Origin: Gymnopilus junonius
Taxonomy: Eukaryota > Basidiomycota > Agaricomycetes > Agaricales > Galerinaceae
Length of the DNA: 64,000 nt
Direction of reading: 5' to 3'
Assembly (NCBI GenBank): GCA_015501075.1
Contig: JADNYJ010000172.1
Coordinates: 1 to 64,000, forward strand
The position numbers and the translations under genes are program-made. A model generated the notes under the pieces. The model did no database searches. It was not told where the DNA came from and saw nothing but the letters and a program-made list of their open reading frames with translations. Each line of letters begins with the position of its first letter. The first letter of the stretch is position 1. Shown here piece by piece: positions 33,221 to 45,151 of this stretch.

Positions 33221-33604
33221 ATGAAATACTCCGATCCCCACAGCATTCATCATCGCCGCCTTCAATAACATTGCAGCACAGCACAAGCGCCTGCGCCATT
33301 TCCGAGCTCCGTCCAAATCCCAAGCTCTATCCAAGGCCCACTCTCCGGGAATACTGGCACAGAAGCGGGTGCGAGTCCGGATGGAGATGTCAATTCCAAT
33401 GTCGTCGATGATGTCGAGCATGGGATTCGCTTTGCACGGCCGCGGAAGGGAGTCGGCCCAGGTCCGGATCTTGTCCCTGTGGCGCAGATGCAGATGCAGA
33501 AATCGCTTCTGGTTTTGGATCCACTGAAGCGCACCAAGACCAAGACCAAGATCGATAGCGTGGAGGTGGAACAGACAGTGGAGAGGCGGATGCGGTTGAC
33601 CTAG
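33221..33604 (+). pseudogene. Family 2 secreted-protein copy 3, frameshifted at codon 5
   Basis: ATGAAATACTCC is followed by an extra G compared with the copy at 31893, so the leader frame ends after 15 codons. In the shifted frame the signal peptide continues (IPTAFIIAAFNNIAAQAQ) and stays open to 33604. The C-terminal part is Pro/Gln/Thr-rich and does not keep the family Cys block. Confidence 0.6.
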
Positions 33605-34426
33605 CACTGGTCGATGATGTAATGATTTACATGATGATTTCGTTAATTGACGGTCTGGCGGTGGTGCTTGGGCTACGCTATCTATGAGTGGCGCCCGATT
33701 AGCTTGGAGGAGTGAACGAGATAGATAGAGTGTGAGGAAGAAATAGACGTAGACTTACCCTCTTACTGACAGATTCCAGTAAAAGAAAGAGGGCGGTCAT
33801 CATCAGGATGAGAATAGGTCCGTGTACCATAGACGGACATGCTACTCATCACTTCAGAAAGATGAGATAGTCGAGCAGCGCAGTGACGATGAAGGAATCC
33901 AACTGCCATAGTCGGGAGACGGACGCGTCATGATCAGCGTAGAGTCTAGACCGTTCGGCGCGACTGACCGAACAATCGGAGTCCTAAAATGCTTCTGTTG
34001 ATTGTCACCAAACCATTCCAACTCCGATTGAAAAGATGTGGACTGCGCTTGGTGCCGCGGTTCCTGAATCCCTCTCCACACGCCTCCACCGTTCTGGTTC
34101 GTTCAACATTCGGCTATATCTCCCTTCCCCCTCGTGGACGGAGGAGCTCGGGCTCAGTTGTAGTCATTGTTATTTTCTGTTTTCAACATATCACATCATA
34201 CTTCCTACGCTCCTATTGCGCTCTTACTCTCACTGCTTGCTGTACTTGTGCTTTATTTCTCGGCTTTTCAGTCTAGTCAATCTATTCAACTGGCTCTGGA
34301 CTACATACGGAACGGATATCGGCAGAAGGAGTCTGCCTGCGTACTCTCAAGAACATTACTACTCTCAATCTACCAGTTCAACGTTCATCAACATCAGACA
34401 TACACGCACAAGTCGTATTCGCGTAG

Positions 34427-36253
34427 ATGGAATCGCAGGGCTACGCTGCTTCAGCCTCGGAACGGCCAATATCAGAGGGCGTTGGGCCTGAAGAACCCCA
34501 TCAGCATGCTCAGGTCCTCGAGCCGCCCACGAGCGCGGTGTATGGGTCGGATAGGATGAATGGCGGGTCGGGGTATGCGGGTCCTCCACCGCTTCCGGAA
34601 GGGTGGTGGAAAACGGGCGGAGAGACGTTTTTGTTGGTGACTTTCTTCTTGGCTTGGTGAGTGGCTTTGAGGTTGTGTTGTGGTGTGCTGTTGAAGGTGC
34701 TCATTCCGCTATGTAGATTGCCTGGTTGACTTCGCTCGTGGCTACTGCTGTTGTTGCTGCTACCAGTACGTCCTCCATCTTCACTCCCCAAACCTAACTT
34801 ATCTCATCCTCTTCACACCAGTTAACGGCCCCTCCGTCCGCATCCTCTGGTTCGCAGTCATCATACAGACATACACCACCTTCCTCGTCCTCCAAGTCCT
34901 CATCAACCCCGAACCCCACCCTTACACCACCGCAGACGACCTCTACGGCACCCAAATTGCCCTCCTCGCCACCCTCGCATGCGTCTTCGCCGTCATCGGC
35001 GTCGACGGCAACATATACTCTGGAATAGCTTCACAGCAGGCTGCGGGCGCTGGGTGGTTGTTGGTGGCGATGACGGATTTGTTGTGGATTTTGTATTTCA
35101 CTTCGCCGGTTGATGCGCCTTTTGCGAGGGTTGCGAGAGGGGTGGGGAGGGGTTTTGGGGGTGGGGATGGTGATGCAGCGGGAGTGGGTGAGAGTGGGGG
35201 GGGGCGTGGGGGTGGTGCGCTTGGGATGGGGTCTGCTGGGTTCACGTTTGGCTTTGGGAGAGGGGGAATAGGGGCGACAGGGAAAGTGGTACCAAAGTCC
35301 AGAAAATCTCTCGGAGCACGGACGCGTTTATCGGGGGTCTATGAATACCAACCCGAATTCGCAGTATGGGACTCAGAGCGTGGAGATGGCGCATGTGGGC
35401 ATGAATTACAACAACAGCAACCGTCGTCTGGGGGACATTCGATGTTGCAGAAGAAGAGAAGGAGCGCGAGTGGGAGGTGGAGTTCGCATACGCCTGGATC
35501 GGGGAGAGATAGTCATCCTAATCCCAACATCAACACCAACACCAATACTAATATCAACGCCAATGTGCCCCCCACCACCGCCACCGCCACCACGAACCCA
35601 AATCCAAATCCGAACTTCAACACCCTATCCACCACACGCGAAACAGTGCTCAGCAAGGGCGAAGGGACGCTCCGGCCGGAGAGCGGTAGTACGGGGACGG
35701 GGACGCAGATACCGTTTGGGGGCACGGCGGCGACGCAGCGCGAGGGCGTGGCGCCGCCGATGTCGCCGGCTCCGATACCGGAGGAGAGCAAGGACGCGTT
35801 GAGGTTGGATCCGGATGCGAAGTGGAGGGCGCAGGCGATGTTTGAATGTGAGTTACGGTGTGTTGTGTTTTGGGTGTTTGGGTGTTTTTTTTTTGGTTTT
35901 GGTTTGGGGAATTTGGTTTTTGGTCTTTTTCGTCTCTTCCTTTTCATGTTTATTTTTATTTTCGTTCATTTTCATATCCGAATTCCTCCTTTATCTCACT
36001 CACTCCTCTTTTATTTCGGACATGAGCTGATTATTTCTATTATTACAGATAAAGGATCGAAGGAGGATCCTCAGGAGTTGGTGTTTAAGAAGGGCGAGAT
36101 CCTGCTTATATACGACAAGTCGGGCAAGTGGTGGGAGGCGAAGAACGCCGCGGGGAAGAAAGGAAGTGAGTGCTCATGTTGTTTTGCTGTTTGATTATGG
36201 GCACTCATTGTTATTCTCTAGTTGTTCCTTCGAATTATTTGCAACTGCTTTGA
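34427..36253 (+). CDS. SHO1: Sho1-type osmosensor: four membrane segments plus C-terminal SH3
   Basis: It starts MESQGYAASASERPISEGV. The N-terminal half has four hydrophobic segments (ETFLLVTFFLAW/IAWLTSLVATAVVAAT, VRILWFAVIIQTYTTFLVL, ALLATLACVFAVIGV, WLLVAMTDLLWILYF) and the short NIYSGIASQQAAGAGW loop typical of Sho1. A long Gly/Asn/Thr-rich linker follows. The SH3 domain lies on the last exons (YKGSKEDPQELVFKKGEI, WWEAKNAAGKKG, then IVPSNYLQLL with TGA at 36251-36253). Sho1 sits in the plasma membrane and recruits Pbs2 through SH3 to the HOG MAP-kinase pathway. The exon 1/2 junction at 34656 is out of phase by one base (GCTTGGTGAGT, where GGG would restore it), a likely base drop-out. 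A deleted copy lies at 23588. Confidence 0.9.
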
Positions 36254-36571
36254 GGAACGAAAATGCCCGAGGGCGAGGAGGTGGCGAGTTTTTGCTGGTC
36301 CGGTTTGGTTTTTTTTTTTCGTCTTTCTCCTCTCTTATTTTTGACGACTTTTTATGTTTTTCACGTTTTCACGTCTTTTCATGCTTCATGACGTTTTCAC
36401 TCCTCCACTCCCTCCCCCTTCTACTTTACATGTTATCCCGTTAAATTCCTCTTTTTTTGCTTTCGGATTCAAGTTGGCCCGGGGATGACGATGATTTAGG
36501 TGATCGTTGTCGTTGCCCTTGCTGCGTCCTCCTGCGTGCTGCTTGCTGCTTGCTGTATTTTATGTTTTCAC

Positions 36572-36597
36572 TGGATGGATGGATGGATGGATGGATT
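36572..36597. repeat. (GGAT)n microsatellite
   Basis: Six consecutive GGAT units within TGGATGGATGGATGGATGGA. Confidence 0.9.
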
Positions 36598-37694
36598 ACA
36601 CATGTACATGTACTACTACTACCTCTTCTTCTTTTTCACCGTGCGCGGTACTTCTGGGATCTGGGATCGGGGGTTCGTATTCGCATTACTTACTGCGCTC
36701 ATGTCGTTTGTCGACGGCCCCTTTAGGGTTTTCTTTTCTTTTCTTTTCTTCCTTCCTAACTTCTTTCTTCCTCGTTTCTTGTTTTCATTCATTTCGGATT
36801 CCTCTGAGACTCGAATCCATTTCATTTCCGTTCCATTGATCTGCGCTTTCACTTTCACTTTTCACTTTCCACTTTTCACTGGTCGTTTCGATTCGGTCAT
36901 GGCTTCGGTGTAGGTTTAGTTTAGTTTAGTCAAGCTGTTTCGATCACGAATACATACTTGGGTTTCGATGACTTGGTACTTGGTACGTAGCACCAATGAC
37001 ATGCGTATCCCATTTTTTGTCCGTGTTCTATTTCAATTCGAGATCTGATTCGTCGTTGGTGGATGCTGGGTGGCGTAGAGTGGTTTATTCCAAGGGCGAT
37101 GCCTGGCTGGATTGGCGAGGCGTGGTGTATTGCAACGGGTAGGTAGAGTTATGTTTAGGACGGTAGCGAGTAGCGAGAGGCTTCGATGTTTCATGGTTCC
37201 AAGAGTTATTTTTAAAGGCGATGGATGGATATATGGATAGAACGGTGGAGTGTGTGGTGGTGGCGTGAAAGCTGCTTAGACTCGGAGTATTATACTTTAC
37301 TTACTCTTTTTTCTTTAAGTAGGGGAAGTGAAGAGCTTAAAGTATACCATTATAATGGCTGTGTTCCTCAGGCATACAGCTTGAATATTGAATCTCCGTC
37401 GTTGCCCCCAGCGGGAGTCCACAGCTTTCTCAGTTGGAGCGGATCAACACCCGAATGTGGCGTGCGGTGGCAATATTATTAATAATTGACAGCCGGGGCC
37501 CCAACTGTCATTTCGCGTTCTATTTTTGATTCAGGACAATTCAACGGCCCAACTCTCCATCATTGACAAATGACATGATGTTCTCCCTACTTTTGTGTTA
37601 AATAACCGTCCATTCCAAATCGTTCCGTCCCCCCCTCCCCTCTTTTTTCTGTGCCTCTCTTTTGCATCGGTAACACTCTTCCATTGGGCGTTCT

Positions 37695-37745
37695 TTACAA
37701 CGACAGCAACCACGACCACGACCACGACCACGACAACAACGACCA
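37695..37745. repeat. (ACGACC)n-like microsatellite
   Basis: Repeated ACGACCACGACC units with slight variation, about 30-80 bp before the start codon at 37776. Confidence 0.8.
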
Positions 37746-37775
37746 CGGCGAGCGATATCGGTCTTGACATACCAA

Positions 37776-40700
37776 ATGCCCGAGTTCTCTAGCCATGTTA
37801 TCAGTCTCTTCTCGAAAAGGGCGGCGGCGCCGGACCAGGTACGCTTTCACTTCCCTCATCATGTGGAGTGCCGACTGATCTGGCTTGGTCTTCGTTGATG
37901 GTAGGGTGGGTTATTGAGCGGGCAAGACCCCTCGGCGTTCAACACCGCTGATCCATTGCGGTTATGGATCATCCAAGTGGGTGAGTAGTGTTTGTGCCTT
38001 TTTGATATGGACTTGGTCCTTGGCAGGGCGGCGTTTGCTTTTTCGCCATGTTCGGTTGAGCTGATGGTTTGCTGTTACTCTAGGTATCATCGTTTGCACG
38101 GCCAGCTTGCTCTCTCTTGCGCTCAGCAAACTGCGCCAGCCAAAGGTTATCGCGGAGGTGTTGGGTGGGATCATTCTCGGTGAGTTTCCGTTGCGTGATA
38201 AGAGGTGGGGGATGATCGATGAGGGGTGGAGCTACGTAGTCGTCGCGTGGCGCAGTCCCCCCCAGTCGCCTCTTTTCGTTTTCCTCTCCTCCCGCGTTGC
38301 TTGAGCTGACCACAATCGACCATCACGCATATACTCTACCCACAGGCCCCACCGCATTCGGCCGCATCCCAGGCTTCACACAACATGTCTTCCCGGACGA
38401 CTCGCGCCCGTACCTCACCCTCGTAGCCAACATCGGCTTATGCCTCTTCCTCTTCCTCGTCGGGCTCGAGATCGACGCGAATGTGATCAAGCGGAACGCG
38501 CGTCTTTCTGTCACGGTCTCTCTCGCGGGGATGGTACTCCCCTTTGGCATCGGCGCGGGCATCTCGCATGCGGTGTACAAGGAGTTCATCAATCCCGATA
38601 TCAAATTCACTTATTTCATGTTGTTTGCGGGCGTCGCGTATTCGATCACGGCGTTCCCGGTCTTGTGTAGGATTTTGACGGAGCTCAAGTTGTTGGATAC
38701 GACGGTGGGGATTGTGGTGCTCTCTGCGGGGTGGGGAATGATATTGGTATGTGTTATCTCGTTTTGAGTTGTGTGTATGCATTGATTATGTGGACTTGAT
38801 AGTGGGCTGGATCTTACTTGCGTTGAGCGTCGCGCTCGTCAATGCCGGCTCGGGTCTTACTGCGCTCTATATCCTCCTGGCGTGTGTGGGCTGGACGATC
38901 TTCCTCCTATTCCCAGTCAAAATGGCCCTGAGGTGGCTTGCGAGAACAACGGGATCCAGTACGTCTCCTCTTTCTATTCTTGTCCATGTCAAGTTCATCT
39001 GATAACCATCCCCCTTTCAACTTTTGTCCTTGGTTTCTCCTCGTCCTTGTCAATTTTTGTCACTGTGTCTTTCTTCTTCCTTCGTCACCATCGCTGTCAC
39101 GATGGATCGGGATATTCTTCTCCGCAGCCCAGAATGGTCCGACTGTGTTCTTCATGACAGTCACCATGCTCATCCTCTTCGGATCGGCGTTTTTCACTGA
39201 TGTTATTGGGGTCCATGCTATCTTTGGTACGTCCTTCTCTGCCTCGTTTACTTTCTTCTTTCTTCTTTCTCTTTTTCTTCCCTATACTCCACTTGATCGC
39301 GTGCCAGCGGCGTATACGCGTCCCGTTGGCGCTCTATTTTTGTTTCATTACATTCTGGTCTATTTTTTCTCTTACTTCTTTCTCTCACCTATTTCTAATT
39401 CTAATTCTAACCTTAATTCTACACCCTTAAGGTGCGTTCGTAGCCGGCGTTATCGTCCCGAGGGAAGGCGGTCTAGCAATTACGATGACCGAGAAATTGG
39501 AGGATATGGTTTCTATCATCTTCCTCCCTCTCGTAAGTACTTTATCTTTCGACACTCGTGGGTTGAATGGGTTAGTCGAATGCGCATATATTTTAGTATT
39601 TCACACTCTCTGGACTTTCTACTGATCTGGGACTGCTGAATAACGGTACGTGGTATCTTGAAGGTTGAATCGTTGTTCTGATTTACCGATCGAAATATTT
39701 GTACAGGTATTACATGGGGCTATACTATCGCTATCATCGTCACTGCGTTCATTGGCAAATTTGGCGGATGCTTGATCGCTGCTCATTATATTGCCGGCTT
39801 TAACTGGCGGGAGTCGAGTACGATTGGATCTTGATGAGTTGTAAAGGGTGATAGAATTTAACTGCTGACTGTGCAATATTGCTGACGTCCTCCCTTTGAT
39901 CTCCAGGTTAGTAGAATTGATCGTCCTCAACGTCGGTCTGTCAGCTGGTATTTTATCCTCGGTGCGAGTCATGTTCCTTGACGTCATCACTAATCACTAA
40001 TTTAACCTAAAATTATACAGCGCGTTTTTTCCATGTTCGTTCTCGAAGCCCTGGTTTTGACATTCACGACCACGCCTCTGGTCACATGGCTATACCCACC
40101 TCATCTGCGGCGGAGGATCACAGCGAATGGGGTTCCATTTGAGCATGTTGCGGACGATGAAGCGGCGCGCAAGCGCTTGGATGCGGGCCATGCAGAGGAA
40201 GGCGAGTTCAAGACGCGCTTCACGGTCGTTTTGGATAAATTGGAACATCTACCTGGGATGATGGCGTTCACGCAGCTTATCCAACCTTCTCCGCCTGCAT
40301 ACAAAGACAAGAGGGAGTCGTCCTCATCGTCCCCGAACAGTGGTGGCAACTTTCCTTATTTCATCACCACCGAAGCGCTCAGGCTCATTGAACTCTCCGA
40401 CCGTGTCTCCGCCGTGATGAGAGGTTCCGTGCCTGACTCGCTCCTGCTCACCGACCCTGTGCTTGCGGTCTTTAGGATGTTTGGACAGCTGAATGGGATC
40501 AATGTGATCCCGACGATTTCGGTGACCAAGTTTGACGAGTTGGCGTATAGTGTGGCGGAGCATGCGAGGAATTTTGAGTCGGATATGATTTTGATGCCGT
40601 GGTTGCCACCGCCGGCGCATGATGCGGAGTATCAGCGTTCTCAACAACAACAACAGCAGCAGCAGCAACAACAACAACAACAGCAACCGACCAGTCCTTC

Positions 40701-41972
40701 GCAGGGAGGTGCGCCGTCTTCAGCTGCACAGATGGTAATGTCCTTGCCTTCCCCTGTGACGGCCAACCCGTCTTCTGCGCCTGGTAGTCCCAAGAGTCCT
40801 TATAATCCCTTCGATATCCTCTTCAGGTCGTCCAATTTCAAGTCGCAAGGACACGGTAATTACTCCCACTCCCATGGTGCCAACAGTAGCAGCGCTGGTG
40901 GGGACAAGAGTAATAGTAATTACCCCTCCGTCATTCACTCTCAATTCGTCCGAGGGGTGTTCGCACAGGCCAAGACGGACGTGGCGCTCTTTGTTGATCA
41001 AAGCATGGTGGACGCGTCATCAATATCCTCTGCCATCGTCGGTGCTGGAGGCCATCATGGAGGAGGAACAATGGAGGACGAGGAGGGAACATGAACATGG
41101 GTGGGGCGGCGCAGCATGTGTTTTTACCCTTTTTTGGTGGGCCGGACGATCGACTCGCGTTGGAGTTTGTGGTGCAGATGTGTGCTGCGAATCCGAAGAT
41201 GAGGGGGACGATTGTGAGGGTTACCAAGACGGAATCTGGGGTTTTGTCTCTTGTGAGTGGTGAGCGTGGTATGGGGCCAGAGGCGATAGCGTTGACGAGT
41301 CCGAGGCCTGTGCATTTGAGTGCGGGGACTGGGGGGACTGGAGGTATTGAGGAGGTGAGGATTCATGAGGAGGCGAATGCGCTTACGGTTGATTCGGTGC
41401 GTTCTTTTCTTTTCTTTTTTTTTTGGCAGGGTGAATGTGATGCTGAATTTGGGTTTAGAAAGATGTAGGGTTCCCTGATACCGTTTATGGTCATCATAAC
41501 ACAGAAATGCGTCTTCAATCTGATACGCCGATAATATCATTTGGGCCGGTATGCGCCGCTCACGACTACCGATATCCATTCAGATTCCAAGTTGGAGGAA
41601 TATTCCTCCTCGTCTGCCGCTTCTTCCGCCTCCTCTCATTTTTCGTCATCACACCCTCAAATCATGTTCAAAACGCTATCGACGCCTGCGCCTTTGCATG
41701 CCGTCATCCAAGCTGCTTCGGACGCTGCTCGCTCTGCTTCCTCTGCTGTAAAAGCAGGAGAGGCGGGAGGGGTATGCAAGTTGGTCGTCGTCACGGGTCG
41801 ATCGAGGCGGTTGGCGGTGGAGGATCATCGGAAGGAGTTGAAAGAGTTGATGGAAGAGCAAGGCCGTGTGGGTTCGGAGGTGAGGAAGACGATTGGGGAT
41901 GTGGCTTCTGCGTTTGTGGTGACTGGTGTGGGGTCGGGTGTGGTGGTGTTGCAGGCTTGTATGGAAGGGTGA
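37776..41972 (+). CDS. KHA1: K+/H+ antiporter, CPA2 family (KHA1 type)
   Basis: A gene of about a dozen exons starting MPEFSSHVISLFSKRAAAPD. Membrane-domain signatures are PLRLWIIQVGIIV, KLRQPKVIAEVLGGIILGPT, IGLCLFLFLVGLEIDAN, AYSITAFPVLCRIL, FFMTVTMLILFGSAFFTDVI, FVAGVIVPREGG and YFTLSGLSTDLGLLN. The cytosolic C-terminal half includes an FKTRFTVVLDKLEHLPGMM segment, a tract of about 16 Gln near 40640-40686 and LKELMEEQGRVGSEVRK near the end. KHA1 proteins exchange K+ or Na+ for H+ in Golgi/endosomal membranes. Several one-base losses break the frame: GGGG at 38728-38731 (where VVLSAGVGNDI is expected), near 39831 (STIGSLMSCKG), near 41087, and two near 41525-41541. Each is repaired by adding one base to a short run, so assembly error is likelier than decay. 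Confidence 0.9.
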
Positions 41973-42884
41973 TTTGGCGTGAGTGAGACTGTGAGTGAGG
42001 ATGGGGGTGGTGAGTGTTGTTGGCGTTCGTCTTTGTTTCCTTGTCGAAATATTTTGTGCGTTTTGTGTTTTTCTCAGCCCTGTTGGTGGAAGGATCGGAG
42101 GAAGGACGAATGGATACCCCTTTTCCGCTACGTTTTTTATTTAATGCGATACCAGTCACGACGCATACGTATCTATACCATGATTCAAATATTCAATATT
42201 CGTGATCCTATTGGGTGATGTTCACAACATATTTTGGAGTTCCGATTATTCGGTCTGCGATGTACGGTCTAGACTCCAAACGCTGATCATGACGCGTCCA
42301 TGACTTTTGGTCCTTTTTTCTTCCCCATCACCGCACTGCTTAAGTATCGTATCACATCTTTCAGCAGCATGTGCGTCCATTTAACATCGACTTTTCGTCT
42401 CCTTGGTGATCACACTTCTTTTCAGCTGAATCTACAAGTAAATTTCCGACTAATCGTTCAAAGACGAACCAGAAAGTGCAAAATGTCGGATGTACGGATA
42501 ATTCTTACTTTACTTCGTTCACTCTGATAAGCTTGTCTCATAGAAAATTATATAACCAGCGCCCCAGGAACACCTCTAAGTTCAACACTATGGTGATCCG
42601 CGGTATCTGGAGCTACTGCTCCGAAACTGAGCAGTGGGGATGAACGCTGTGGTGGGAAGCGGGATTGTAAACAAATGTTGGCTTTTTGGGGGTCACGTCA
42701 GCAACTTACCTTTCTCTGTTTAGTTCATCCATCCGCCTAGAACTTTAGTTCGTTATTCACTGCCATGTGAGATACCAACAGTAAGTCCTGAACATCCGCT
42801 CCTTTGATGACCAACGACTACTAATGCGGTTTACCAGGTTTAAAACTATATTATTACTAACCGGCGCTGCCAAACGATTACTCA
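41973..42884. other. Gene-free stretch
   Basis: 3' flank of KHA1; no supported frame. Confidence 0.4.
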
Positions 42885-43196
42885 TCACCTCCCAAAAGCG
42901 CCCTCACCTCCCGTAAAACTCCTATTTCCATCCGCGATCCCATCAAGCCCATCCTCCATCTCACCAAAATGGACCCCGTTCTGGCTCAATTTCGCCACAT
43001 ACAGCGCTATGCAGCATGCTAGATCACAGTCGTTCGTGTCGACTTGGGCGTTTGAACATGCACTGGCCCCAAATTCGGATGAAGGCAGCACCGGTACTGA
43101 CTCGGGAGTGGGAATAGATGATACTGCTGCTACTACTAGTAGATTGGTGATCCTGAAAGCGGCGAAGAGGAGAATTGTGGCGAGCGGATATTTCAT
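42885..43196 (-). CDS. Small secreted protein, family 2, copy 4
   Basis: 103 residues, intact. A hydrophobic N-terminus (MKYPLATILLFAAFRITNLL) is followed by a Ser/Pro/Val-rich stretch and NDCDLACCIALYVAKLSQNG, which matches the EDCDVSCRLYKALYASREIA block of the gene at 22321. The remainder is acidic/Gly-rich (EMEDGLDGIADGN). It is the most diverged family member and in reverse orientation. Confidence 0.7.
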   Translation of the reverse strand: MKYPLATILLFAAFRITNLLVVAAVSSIPTPESVPVLPSSEFGASACSNAQVDTNDCDLACCIALYVAKLSQNGVHFGEMEDGLDGIADGNRSFTGGEGAFGR

Positions 43197-43218
43197 GTCG
43201 TTTTGAAGTAGGTTGGTA

Positions 43219-43366
43219 CTGCAAGAGCCGGAAATTAGACTGGTGAGTTGGATTACTGAGATCTTTATCGCGTGCTTACGTTTCTCTAAAGGCTCAAGGT
43301 CGCTGTTGGATAGCTGGGCACTCTAGTCACTCCAGGTGGCGGGCCAGGTTATCAGGCGCTTTATAC
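43219..43366 (-). promoter_or_regulatory. TATA box and 5'-UTR intron of family 2 copy 4
   Basis: Reverse-strand TATAA within AAAGGTATAAAGCGCC (43361-43366); donor ACGTAAGC at 43279 and acceptor TTGCAG at 43219 give a 61 bp intron before the Met at 43196. Confidence 0.55.
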
Positions 43367-43813
43367 CTTTTGGCCCCAGTTAGCAAAGTAGTGTTGCTAT
43401 CCGGGACTAAGCCAGATGGAATAGCCTATCCGACGTCTACTAAATACGTGTGTCGGCTTTACTCTCAAGTCAAGTAATATTTCGTGCATCTTGACACCCT
43501 CTCAAGATAGCAGAACCGCAACAGCATCACGTTGGACCAACTAGACCCGTCCTTCAGAATTGGCGCCTGGTCTCCCACACGACGATGAGCAATTCTGAAC
43601 GTCAATGGTTGCGCGTCATTCCGCTGGACAATGTTTGTGGCGTAGGAGCTGATCTTTCGAAAACCATAGCCTCTTGCCTCATATATCGTAGGCATAGATA
43701 CAAAGACATAATCCTATAAAGACTCCCAAATTTCTATCCCAAATAGCCATCCAGCATTCCGAGCAACTTGACACAAACTCGTGGATTCCTTCAACAAACC
43801 ACAACCGACAATC

Positions 43814-44404
43814 ATGATGAAAATTACCTCGATATTTATCACTGGCAGCGATGCTCATCACAGCCACCTCCGCTGCTCCTCAATTCATGACATCGAGCCT
43901 GAGCACTGTCAGCACCAGCACTCCAATCGCCCCTTCTCCGGCCTCGACTTGGCTCGCGAGCGACGTTATCCAGAGCGCTGCTGTCAGTACCTCAATGCCA
44001 GTGTTCCTCCCCCAGTCCAGGTTGACGTCGGAATACACATCCGGCGGGAGTGCCAGTGCCAGTGTCCCAAGCATCGCCTTCACTGCGCCTTCATTCGTCA
44101 ATGTGACTTCAACCGAGGTTGTCATGGGCTCTTCCGCCGCACCTGCACCTGCTTCCATCATAAAGACGCGATCTCCACTAGTACACCTGCTGCTCTTCCC
44201 TCCTCAGCTGCGAACGCCAATTCCACCATTTCCAGCATGGCGCCCTCCGCGACGGCCACTGCCACCAATGGCGATAATAATTCTGTGCAGATCATTCAGC
44301 GATCTGTAACGTCCGACCTTCCGACTCCCCAGCCCTCAAGTTCTGGTACAGCAGGTGAGCTCTCAGACGCTGCCATTCATTGCATGAACTTCATCATTAA
44401 CTAA
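43814..44404 (+). CDS. Ser/Thr/Ala-rich secreted protein, frame-disrupted
   Basis: MMKITSIFIT starts a leader that continues, after a change of frame near 43845, as AMLITATSAAPQFMTSSL. The protein is then Ser/Thr/Ala/Pro-rich (STSTPIAPSPAST, SSAAPAPASII). A second shift near 44160 leads to STSTPAALPSSAANANS and a stop at 44404. The two shifts cancel. It resembles the Ser/Thr-rich, O-glycosylated stalk of fungal surface proteins; a GPI signal was not identified. An unrecognised intron could explain the first shift. Confidence 0.45.
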   Translation: MMKITSIFITGSDAHHSHLRCSSIHDIEPEHCQHQHSNRPFSGLDLARERRYPERCCQYLNASVPPPVQVDVGIHIRRECQCQCPKHRLHCAFIRQCDFNRGCHGLFRRTCTCFHHKDAISTSTPAALPSSAANANSTISSMAPSATATATNGDNNSVQIIQRSVTSDLPTPQPSSSGTAGELSDAAIHCMNFIIN

Positions 44405-44897
44405 TTTCAACTTTTTACCTTCCCCATTTGAAGCGCCTGCACCAACTAACCAATGTTTGGCATTTGGAGCTTTTGTCTCAGGGCGCCGTACGTATATGTA
44501 TTTAATGCCGCACATTGCTGCCATGGTACTGTATGTGTACCCGTTAAAGGTGGTATTTACGGGAACTGCATATAAATAGGTACATCTTATTTCTTTGTAT
44601 TCTTTCAGCTTCACTGATAATGACTAGAGTGAGCGGGTTTGGTTAGAGGTTAACTAGAAGTGCCGGGCACATTGTACTCCAGCGCGCGGAAGGGCTTATT
44701 CCCCTAAAATGAATACGTAGGATCTCACCTCTCATAGTCATATTGATACGTTGTGAGTCGAGAATCAGGTTAATACACGACTTCTTGTGCCATTGTCTCA
44801 TCAAGCGTGCGACGCCGGATGGGATCCTCTTCCACTGGGAGATCAGGTCGAATACAATTCAATGATTACTAAATGCCTTACACCGTCCCTATCGACT
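44405..44897. other. Gene-free stretch between convergent secreted-protein genes
   Basis: No supported frame. Confidence 0.4.
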
Positions 44898-45146
44898 CTA
44901 GTATCCGGTATTGGCATTACCGCCGGCGTTATTTCCGCTACCAATGCTTCCACTTCCACCGCTCACGTTTCCGCTTCCGTTGCCGGTGTTGGCGCTGCCA
45001 ATACCTCCGTTTCCGCTTTCGCTCCCGCCAGTGTTGTTACCACTCGAATTGTTTGGTCCATTGTTCTGGGTGGATTCTACCGGGGCTGCGAAGGTGCCTG
45101 CGACGGACAGGGTGAGTAAGATGGCCAAGGCGAAGAAGCTCTTCAT
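44898..45146 (-). CDS. Small secreted Gly/Asn-rich protein, family 1, copy 4
   Basis: 82 residues, intact: signal peptide MKSFFALAILLTLSVAGTFA, then APVESTQNNGPNNSSG and GNGGIGSANTGNGSGN, ending NTGY. It is nearly identical to the copy at 21084 over the Gly-rich tail, but lacks the DGY motif after the cleavage site. Lies 24 kb away and in reverse orientation, so the family spread by dispersed rather than tandem duplication. Confidence 0.85.
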   Translation of the reverse strand: MKSFFALAILLTLSVAGTFAAPVESTQNNGPNNSSGNNTGGSESGNGGIGSANTGNGSGNVSGGSGSIGSGNNAGGNANTGY

Positions 45147-45151
45147 TGTTT

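Larger units (their letters stand above)
36254..37775. other. Intergenic region SHO1-KHA1 with pyrimidine-rich and microsatellite DNA
   Basis: T-rich and TTTTC-rich tracts produce long meaningless frames. Contains the (GGAT)n array at 36572-36597 and the (ACGACC)n array at 37695-37745, the latter just upstream of the KHA1 start. Confidence 0.45.

Noticed and set aside
35058..35947. Long overlapping frames opposite the SHO1 linker exon
   Set aside because: Shadow frames of low-complexity Gly/Asn/Thr codons on the coding strand.
36166..36913. Several Phe/Leu/Ser-rich frames after SHO1
   Set aside because: Produced by T- and TTTTC-rich intergenic DNA; no start context or domain.
36572..37745. 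Microsatellites as a CRISPR-like or satellite array
   Set aside because: Simple tetranucleotide and hexanucleotide repeats without spacers; this is a fungal genome.
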